Assembly (NCBI GenBank): GCA_009667805.1
Contig: CM019069.1
Location: forward strand, 46,310,201-46,374,200
Reading direction: 5' to 3'
Length of the DNA: 64,000 nucleotides
DNA from: Leptobrachium leishanense
Taxonomy: Eukaryota; Chordata; Amphibia; Anura; Megophryidae
Part shown: positions 56,910-64,000 of the stretch, one piece after another
Layout of the letters: every line of letters begins with the position of its first letter
How positions within the stretch are numbered: the first letter of the stretch is position 1
The notes under the pieces: model-generated
Databases searched by the model: none
Told to the model about the DNA's origin: nothing
Seen by the model: the letters and a program-made list of their open reading frames with translations, nothing else
Translations under genes and position numbers: made by a program

Positions 56910-57786
56910 TATGGATGTGCCGATACCAATATTTTAAGGCCAAGTATAAGTACCGATACTTTTTTCAGGTACTCACCGATACCAAGTACCAATAGTTATA
57001 TTTAATTTCACGTAATGCTTTACAATAAATTATTTAGGATTTTTGCTGAAAGTCTGTCCAGTTTATGTTAATTTTGAAATGGCCAGACAACCCATTTACC
57101 CCACTGCACACACCCTGACCACAGACACCAGATATATGCCCACAGACACCAGACCTCAGACACATGTATCCCCACACAGACCTCAGACACATGTATACCC
57201 CACACAGACCTCAGACACATGTATACCCCACACAGACCTCACTGCTAGCGGAATGCATTAAGAGCATTCCGCTAGCATTCCCCTCCAGCTGGCCGCGTGT
57301 TCTTCTGAGCGTTGGCTGGCCGCGTGTTCTTCCGAGCGTCGGCTCCCCGCGTGTTCTTCCGAGCGTCGGCTGGCCGTGTGTTCTTCCGAGTGTCGGCTGG
57401 CCGTGTGTTCTTCCGAGCGTCGGCTGGCCGCGTGTTCTTCCAAGCGTCGGCTGGCCGCGTGTTCTTCCGAGCGTCGGCTGGCCGCGTGTTCTTCCGAGCG
57501 CCGGCTGGCCGCGTGTTCTTCTGAGCGTCGGCTGGCCGTGTGTTCTTCCGAGTGTCGGCTGGCCGCGTGTTCTTCCGAGCGTCGGCTGGCCGCGTGTTCT
57601 TCCGAGCGTCGGCTGGCCGCGTGTTCTTCCGAGCGTCGGCTGGCCGCGTGTTCTTCCGAGCGTCGGCTGGCCGCGTGTTCTTCCAAGTGCCGGCTTGCCA
57701 CGTCACGTTTTCCTCTGAGCAGTCGCTGGGCCAGTACTCGTGCAAATGCCGGTGTTAGCACCGATACTAGTATCGGTGCATCCCTA
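56910..57786. mobile_element. hAT element nested in the TTAA MITE
   Basis: Inverted ends tatggatgtgccgatacc and tatcggtgcatccc(ta). The 8-bp target duplication gtttaaag is exact (56902-56909 and 57787-57794). The interior has no transposase and contains the 27-bp minisatellite. Confidence 0.9.
57290..57715. repeat. 27-bp minisatellite, about 16 copies
   Basis: The unit is close to cggctggccgcgtgttcttc plus cgagcgt. Since 27 is a multiple of 3, long open frames run through it on both strands; they are not genes. Confidence 0.95.
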
Positions 57787-58684
57787 GTTTAAAGTGCTCG
57801 GGATTTCCCCCCCACCCCCTTCTGGTTAAAAGGCTTGGTGAAGAAGAGCTTCCTTCACCCAACCCTGCGTCACCAGCAGCCAGGATCTTAAATTTCCCGG
57901 CTTCTGGTCAGCAGATTAGGCACTAGTGATGACATCACACAGAGAGCACGTCACTGTCTCTGAGACCACCTACGTCAGCGAGCGAGACAGCGATGGATTG
58001 GCTCTGCACATGCGTACGCAAATCCAATCAATCGCTCTACGCAGGAGCCACAGAACGTCCGTGCATAAAGTACGCAAGTCCCGTACTGGTGTGCGATTTG
58101 TGGTTCCTACATTACACAGGTTGCATAGAAGCACAAATTGTCTAGATAGCTGTAGGGCCTTCTGGGTTCTGGAGTCCCTGAGCTGAAGAGGAGGAGCTGC
58201 GTGTGGTGAGGGACAAAAGGTGAGTTAAATAACCCTAAAATAAAAAAAAATGACTAAAATAATTGGGCATAGGCTGACAGCTGCATCTGCCCAATTATTT
58301 AAGGGCAAAAAAGGAAACTCTATTTTCAATAGAATATCCCTTTAATTGACTGACTGCTCCATCCGAACAGAGCAGAGCCAGTTTAGCAGGTGCCTCCCTG
58401 GACCTCTCTGCTCCGCCACACTCTGCCAATGCTTGGTCGGAGCGTCCACCAATTAGCAAATCCCGAGTCCCAAGAGTAAAATCTTGTTAAACTTCGACTG
58501 TGATTAAATGGGGCTAAATCATCGATATCTAACATCTCTAGATGAACTTTTGTTTATGATCAGCGACACTTTAGCAATAATGTGGGAATTGAAGTATATG
58601 ATATGTTACTTTTATATTATATATTATTGTGGTTTTGAATCTCCTATCAATGGCTTTTTTTCGGTCACGATCTTGTTTCCACAG

Positions 58685-58802
58685 GCGTGGCAAGCCGCTT
58701 TACATCTCCAACGAGCGATACGAGGCACTGGAGCAGCAGTGGGTGTCCCACACCTTTGATCACATCAATAAGAGATGGGGTCCGCACTACAACAGCTTGT
58801 GA
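58685..58802 (+). CDS. UBR3: UBR3 terminal coding exon and stop
   Basis: Acceptor tttccacag. The split codon AG|G gives Arg. It encodes RGKPLYISNERYEALEQQ and then SHTFDHINKRWGPHYNSL, and stops at TGA (58800-58802). The ending is the expected UBR3 C-terminus, so the gene ends here. Confidence 0.96.
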
Positions 58803-59260
58803 GGACCATACGTCATCATCCGAATCAACAAGGAGCAAAGGGCTTACTGTGCAAGGGGAATCCGGCAAAATCTCTGGCATCAATAAGTTTGTTTGTTTTG
58901 ATTTGGTGCTATCGTACTAATAAAAAGCAGACCCCCCCCCTTCCCTCACACATTAAGCTGTTATGGTACAACATGGTAGATAACCTGTAAATGAACTTAC
59001 CGACGTACGCCATGGGCAAAAACAAAGCACAACTAATAATGAATGTTAAAGGGGCAGCTCCAGTTATTTTGCTGATACATTTAGGTGATTGCTTTGGGTT
59101 TTCAGGTTCCATTGGTAAAGTTTTATATAATTCTTAGAAAACAATGGATGTGCAATACCGTCTCACATTAACTCTGTGTGATGTTTGAGGTTAAGTAATG
59201 GTCAGAGCACTTTTTTTTTCTTTTTCTGCAATAAATTGTATCTCTCTGTTATTATTCATC
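58803..59260 (+). promoter_or_regulatory. UBR3: Likely UBR3 3' UTR with candidate poly(A) signals
   Basis: Sequence after the stop codon without a recognised repeat. AATAAA hexamers occur at 58919-58924 and 59230-59235; the second is followed by T-rich sequence. Which one is used cannot be decided from sequence alone, and a longer UTR is possible. Confidence 0.5.
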
Positions 59261-59461
59261 CGCTTTTTAACAAAACAGACTTTATTCACTGGTCAGTGAA
59301 ATGTACTTCGCAAACAACCAACCAAGATCTGCAAAAATGCAGAGCTTGGGCGTCACTATGTCTTTTCTTGCCCATTGGCTGTCCATGTTTTTAGAGAAAC
59401 CACTTGGACCTTAATTTCCAAAGCAATCAATATATCCTAAACAGAATTCTGTGCAACCTAG

Positions 59462-59648
59462 AGGGTTAGCCAGAAAGTATTGGAATTGGCCGACGTTGCA
59501 ACGGCGACAAACGTCAGTGCTTCACAAAAGGAGAATCCAGACAACCGCAGGAGAAACTGTAACATGAAGCTTCTCCCTGCAGCCATTTGGATTTTCTCCA
59601 GCGTTTGCAACATCAGCAAACACAGGCGTTCCCTGAATAATTCCCATA
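59462..59648. repeat. Foldback MITE, ttctcctg family
   Basis: Palindromic: tggaattggccgacgttgca ... gaagcttctccctgcagcc ... caacatcagcaaacac, near-terminal agaatccagacaaccgcagg / ccatttggattttct. Confidence 0.65.
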
Positions 59649-60195
59649 GACTGCTTATGCATTCGGCACCATTGCAAAGTGGGGACTGCACATTTAAAGG
59701 CATTGTGGATAATGATCATATAAATGTATGTCCTTGCTGTCCTTCTCTTTTCCCTTTTTTTGGAGTGTTCATATGTAATTAGGAGGAATTTGTTGTAAAA
59801 CACTTGTTTTCTTGTGAAATAATGTATAGTAACAGATGGTATAAAGATGTTATGATAGATCCTTTTAAAAAAATACACCACATGTAATCCTATAAATATA
59901 TAAAAAAAATATATATATAAATTTATATATATATATATCCGTCTGTGCGTATTAAAAGATACACACATTCAGGGAGATTATAAATATGTGCGTTGTATAC
60001 TGAGAAGATCTGTTCAAAGCTGGGTTTTTTTCCTTCTTCTAGGCTTTGCTTAAAACTGAATTCATTCTCAGGAATTTTCGACTAACATGATGAATAATTG
60101 AAAAACAAAGTGTCATGTACTTACAAGATCTTTCTTTGATTGGTTTTATTTGTATGCTGTTGATTTATTCTTTTTCTCGCTTTAAACACTTTGGG
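59649..60195. other. Intergenic sequence, nothing recognised
   Basis: AT-rich with a TA run at 59904-59937. Confidence 0.4.
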
Positions 60196-60387
60196 GGTTA
60201 ATCTCAATGGCAATAATCACAGTTGTTGCGAGCATGAGAAACTTGGGCGATCCGCAGAAGGAAACTCAAATGACGGCAAGAGAAGTTATATCAATGATTC
60301 TTCTCCTGCCGCTGTCTGAATTTCCTCCTCTGCATCGCCAACGTTTATTGTGTTTGCAACGACGGTGGTTAGGGAATATCCCCCCTT
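60196..60387. repeat. Foldback MITE, ttctcctg family
   Basis: Opposing segments gcgatccgcagaaggaaact and tttcctcctctgcatcgcc flank gattcttctcctgccg. Same family as 59462. Confidence 0.6.
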
Positions 60388-61120
60388 TTGTTTGTTCCTT
60401 TGATAATCTGCACCTTTTAACATGTGTATTCTGTACTCAACGGGTTCTGCTGTAAGCCTCCAGATCATGATGTATTTGATAAATTGATTTAGGAAACGCG
60501 GATTCTGAAATCTTAGCTGGTTAATTGTGTGTACGTAGTGACGCGTTGATTTCATTGCATTTTAAAGGGCTGCGCTATTAAGTTTGCTTCTGGCAATCTA
60601 ACCCGGTTGTTCATATAGGAGACAATATAATGATTTCTACCCAATAACTTGTGAATTCTTCTTTGTTCTAAATAAGAGCTGACTTTACAGAAAATGGAGC
60701 GAGACGTTGGTTAATGGGGCCCGGCGCCAGCGCCCCACAACTTCTCGTTACCCACGGCTGTCTAGGGTTGCGCTGTCGATGGAGCTTTGTCCGCCAAGGG
60801 AACTATTGAAATATTTGGCCTATGTGAGTAGCTGCATTTTGAAAAAGCCGTAAAAGTCCCCACCAGGCTGTAACGTTGCCTCTTGGCGATGTTTTTGAGG
60901 GTGAGCCAGCAGTGAAGCGGGGAATCGTATTGACGCAACCCATGAAATTTTATTAATGTTCTTAAAAGTATCAAAATTCTGGTTTAAAGACTACATTTCT
61001 TTTGGAGTCAGCCGATCACTTGCATGTGAAAAATGTGATGTTCCTGTGCAGCGCTGGTACTGGGATATATAGGAACGTCGCTCACACAGAGTATTGTCCT
61101 TACCACCCAACAATCAAATC
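60388..61120. other. Intergenic sequence, nothing recognised
   Basis: The GC-rich patch at 60715-60800 (gggcccggcgccagcgcccc) stands out from AT-rich surroundings but shows no coding signal. Confidence 0.35.
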
Positions 61121-61126
61121 AACACA

Positions 61127-61252
61127 ACAGTATAGATAAAACGTGTAGCGCCTTCAATGTTCCTTGTAGACTGTAGTACATAGAATAACTATTCTAGGGC
61201 TTACTACAGTCTATAAGGAGCCCTGAAGGCACTACACGCTTTATCTATACTG
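61127..61252. repeat. Inverted repeat, arms about 55 bp
   Basis: acagtatagataaaacgtgt and gtagactgtagta are mirrored by tactacagtctat and cacgctttatctatactgt. Spacer about 20 bp. Confidence 0.85.
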
Positions 61253-61718
61253 TTATCACTTGCATGTGTTTTTGAGTTTTTAGCACAGCTGGTGGACAAA
61301 GAATAACAAAATATTTTTTAAAAAATACCTGCAGATAATTTGAAGCATGCCCATAGGGAACCACTGGAAACCTTTGTCTTAAAGTACACAACTATCACCG
61401 TGCAAATCAAGCCAGCTCAGGGCGGCGTGACTTAGAATGGCGCAATGTTTATACTGGCATCTACGATGGGGAATATAATGTGTCTACTCTTAGCAACCCC
61501 CCCTCCCATCCTCGTACGTATTATTTGCTTGCTTTTTAATTTTGTATTGAAGAAGAAAATATGTCACGGCTGCCTACCAGTAACGAACGCTTGATGTGGA
61601 ATGACACTAAAGCCTTGGGTGTTTTCAGAATGTCCCGCGGTCATTGAAAAACTATTTTCTTAAGAGAAAGTGACATTGTAATAAAATTCAAAACAAAAAA
61701 ACTAGCACATGCTTGATA

Positions 61719-62161
61719 GTAACCCCATTCACTACCAAGATGAACTATACTTGATCTGCAATGCACCTCCTGGTGCCCCGATCTTGAGTATAGTCGATAT
61801 GCTGGTCCAAAGGGATTTTGTTTATTGCAAATGAAAGTTATTTGCATTTGGGCTCCAGAACATGCCCCTAAAGTTTCAGCACCGTACACATGATGCCCGA
61901 AGTGCTAATTCTTTTTCAAACCAGCTGAGAATGTCTCTAACTGATATCTCCCCCCTGATCCTGCACGGAGACCACAACTGCACTATCTCCTTTTGGCCAG
62001 CAGATGGTGACCTCTGCCTGCCAAATAGGCTGTTACATTAAGGAATACATTGGGAATATCCCCAAATATTTCTTACTGTATAATTAATGAATACATTTTT
62101 AAAGAAGCACTGGTTCCTGAGCGTGGTTTTCTAGAAAACCCTTTGGTAGTGACGAGGTTAA
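61719..62161 (+). repeat. MITE, CTTCACTACCGA family, copy 4
   Basis: Ends taaccccattcactaccaa and ttggtagtgacgaggtta are inverted; interior agcagatggtgacctctgcc and ttgggaatatccccaaata. Confidence 0.8.
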
Positions 62162-62164
62162 AGA

Positions 62165-62997
62165 CTTCGTCTAATAACAATAATGTAATTAATAATACGG
62201 TAGACCTGCCTTCTTAAATGGCATCCCTGCTGGGCTGCTGAAAAGCCAATGGGAACACTGTCATGCAACAGGCGCTCAAATTCACCCTGCTTTTAAGTAA
62301 TGATCCCCCCTGTGCTTTAGGTTACTCTCTGAATGCGATTGTTTTATGTCAGATTAGAATCGCAAATGCATACAATGTGTCTTTGAAATCAAACTGTTGC
62401 TGTGAGTGAGATTCCATGCAGAATTGCCCTCGTACCCAAGACATTATCTGTATTGTGATTGTGTAGCAAAATCTGCTGGTGGTGGTGACTTTTTTGGTCA
62501 TAAAGCAAAAATAGACACTTAAGAGACTATAAGGAATGGAGTCACCTGTTTTTCACACCTCAGTCAGTGTGTTGCCTGATCGTTTATACTGGATATGTTT
62601 CCCATCCTAGACAGATTTGTCAGTTTTTTTGTGTGTTTTACTTTGGTTTTCTTTGTTTGGTTCCTGGTTTTTCTCAAGTAGCACGTATCCTTGACATTGA
62701 ATTGTCCCAGTACATCCTTCGGAACATGGCAATGTGGTTTGGTGCTTGAAGTCACTATTTCTTGGCTTAAAACCCATAATAAAATGAGCGCACTAGGGAC
62801 TTCTCTCTCACAGAGACACGTCTGCTTTGCTGATGGACCCCCCCCCCCTTTGTCCCTATGGATGTCACTAATGGCATGCACTGGCCCTGCTGCAAGCTGC
62901 TACTGGCCCTGCGCTTATCTTATTCCAAACCTCTAAAGATTGGGCTTTCTGTTTATAGCTAAATTCATATATAGCAGGCTTTATTGAATACGCTGTG
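62165..62997. other. Intergenic sequence, nothing recognised
   Basis: A C run at 62830-62839; no gene signal. Confidence 0.35.
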
Positions 62998-63005
62998 GGC
63001 TAATC

Positions 63006-63297
63006 CAGGGCTCAAAATTTCAAGTCCCAAACTACTAATCCGGCCATAAGAGTTACTCGCCACCAGTTGCTCCACCTAATCCCTACCCATCCCTTAACTC
63101 TGCCCCTAAGAGACCCGCTCGATCAGGTTAGGTAGCTGATCCCTGCCACCCTGCAGCCTGGGGAAGTGGTGGGCTACACGGTGGCACCGCTGGAATACGT
63201 AGCACAAAATTGTGCTCCCTGTGTGTGCATTTCCACTTGCCCTCACTTAATTTCCACTCGCCAAATGCGAGTAGGCGAGTGGAAATTTTGAGCCCTG
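63006..63297. repeat. hAT-type MITE with exact 8-bp target duplication
   Basis: Perfect 16-bp ends cagggctcaaaatttc and gaaattttgagccctg. Flanks ggctaatc (62998-63005 and 63298-63305) are identical. No coding capacity. Confidence 0.93.
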
Positions 63298-63305
63298 GGC
63301 TAATC

Positions 63306-64000
63306 CATTTGTCATCTTGGTTTTGTTTGATTGCAATAGGTTGCCACATACACATGCAGTGCAGCCGAGTGTATTCCCCGTTCTTGCTACTTTTTTCTGG
63401 GTATCTGCTCATGAACTGAACCATTAAACTGGGGCGTCATGCTGGAGATATATCTTTTATTTACTGTTACCTGCAAGGGGGGGGGGTCTGCTACTGTACC
63501 TCTGGGCACCATAAGAGATCCATTGATAGAAGAGACAAAAATGTAACAAATGCCTTCACGACCGAGGGTCATAAAAACATTTTTCTAAATTTCTGGTGGT
63601 TTTATATGAATTCGGGGCTCCTCAAATTTACTCCATCGCGTACATTTTTTTCCACGTTTGGCTGTAACGTTTTTATATTGTAAGTCTGAACAAATTAGTG
63701 AAAACTTATCACTTGAAACTTATTCTGTGGCCATTTCCGAATATATTTATGTACAAAAAAAATATGCAGGTTGGTCATCTGGACTGCAGACATGTCCACA
63801 GCTTTGTCCACACAGACATGTCCACACCTTTCAGAATCCTAAAAAGAGAAAGCGGAGGGGATGAAAGTCTTCTCATAGACATCCAAAATAATTAAGTTTG
63901 CTGTTAAGAAAATTACAAAACAGTTGAAAATAACAATATTGTAAAAAACACAGTGTGGAGCAGAAAATGGTGTTTTTATATCAAAACACCGAAATAGTGT
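63306..64000. other. Intergenic sequence, nothing recognised
   Basis: A G run at 63478-63487; no gene, splice-flanked exon or repeat end recognised. Confidence 0.4.

Larger units (their letters stand above)
56869..58341 (+). mobile_element. TTAA-flanked MITE (piggyBac/Kolobok-like), interrupted
   Basis: Starts agggacact after TTAA (56865-56868) and ends atatccct before TTAA (58342-58345). The ends are inverted and the 4-bp TTAA duplication fits piggyBac/Kolobok-type insertion. It is split by the hAT element at 56910-57786. Diverged relatives lie at 985, 18225 and 33075. Confidence 0.8.
5331..58802 (+). other. UBR3: UBR3 gene, 3' part (nine terminal exons)
   Basis: Nine exons with AG acceptors and GT donors join in frame (intron phases 2,1,0,0,0,0,0,2) into about 403 codons ending in TGA. 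The peptides match, by recall, the C-terminal fifth of UBR3, a large (about 1,900 aa in mammals) UBR-family E3 ubiquitin ligase that works with an E2 to ubiquitylate cytosolic substrates. The UBR box and RING region are encoded upstream, outside the window. What is here is the UBR-family C-terminal domain with its cysteine-rich zinc-binding segment. Introns measure about 11.5, 14.3, 3.6, 2.0, 3.7, 15.2, 0.11 and 1.9 kb and are packed with repeats. No exon contains a frameshift or internal stop, so the gene looks functional. Identity rests on motif recall; no search was run. Confidence 0.93.

Noticed and set aside
57164..57792. Several open frames on both strands in the same 0.6 kb
   Set aside because: The 27-bp minisatellite is a multiple of three, so all frames stay open; the peptides are exact repeats with no gene context.
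63658..63895. Open frame ending in a basic PKKRKRRG-like tail
   Set aside because: Short, no start context or splice signals and no recognisable domain; likely chance.

Overview
The window is eukaryotic DNA from a vertebrate, most likely an amphibian and probably a frog. The evidence is a vertebrate gene with small exons and 2-15 kb introns, AT-rich introns full of terminal-inverted-repeat elements, and three unusual retroelement classes side by side: Penelope-like, DIRS-like and Gmr1-like Ty3/gypsy. The taxon is an inference. No bacterial-style genes, operons or CRISPR arrays are present.

The only recognised host gene is the 3' part of UBR3, on the + strand. It encodes a large UBR-family E3 ubiquitin ligase. 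Nine consecutive terminal exons lie at 5331-5436, 16891-16991, 31304-31428, 35072-35179, 37195-37320, 40981-41160, 56354-56563, 56675-56814 and 58685-58802. All have AG/GT boundaries and matching phases, and together they encode about 403 residues ending at a TGA at 58800-58802. Everything before 5331 is probably intron. Everything after 58802 is 3' UTR and then intergenic DNA.

Layout of the rest. 1-5330: inverted-repeat MITEs and a Tc1/mariner relic. 5437-16890: hAT-type MITEs, a long CTAT/CTGT microsatellite, and a cluster of Penelope-like insertions (12056-15930) carrying hammerhead ribozyme motifs. 16992-31303: MITEs, a transposon with a telomere-like core, a LINE 3' end, and a perfect 268-bp palindrome carrying two head-to-head hammerhead variants. 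31429-40980: tRNA-derived SINEs and MITEs. 41161-56353: a 328-bp-TIR element split by a degraded DIRS-like element (minus strand), followed by a nearly complete Ty3/gypsy element (48414-53861) with apparently identical LTRs and integrase placed before reverse transcriptase. 56815-58684: a TTAA-flanked MITE split by a hAT element holding a 27-bp minisatellite. 58803-64000: foldback MITEs and a hAT element with a clean 8-bp target duplication.

The most interesting signal is a set of six hammerhead-ribozyme-like motifs from at least five separate insertions. Two have an intact CTGACGA...GAAA core. Nearly all have a very short, self-complementary stem III, as in dimer-acting hammerheads of Penelope-like elements. 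One family carries paired changes at core positions 3 and 8 that would keep the 3-8 base pair. Two insertions share one architecture: target duplication, inverted partial copy, ribozyme unit, unique tail, target duplication. One canonical motif lies in sense orientation inside a UBR3 intron.
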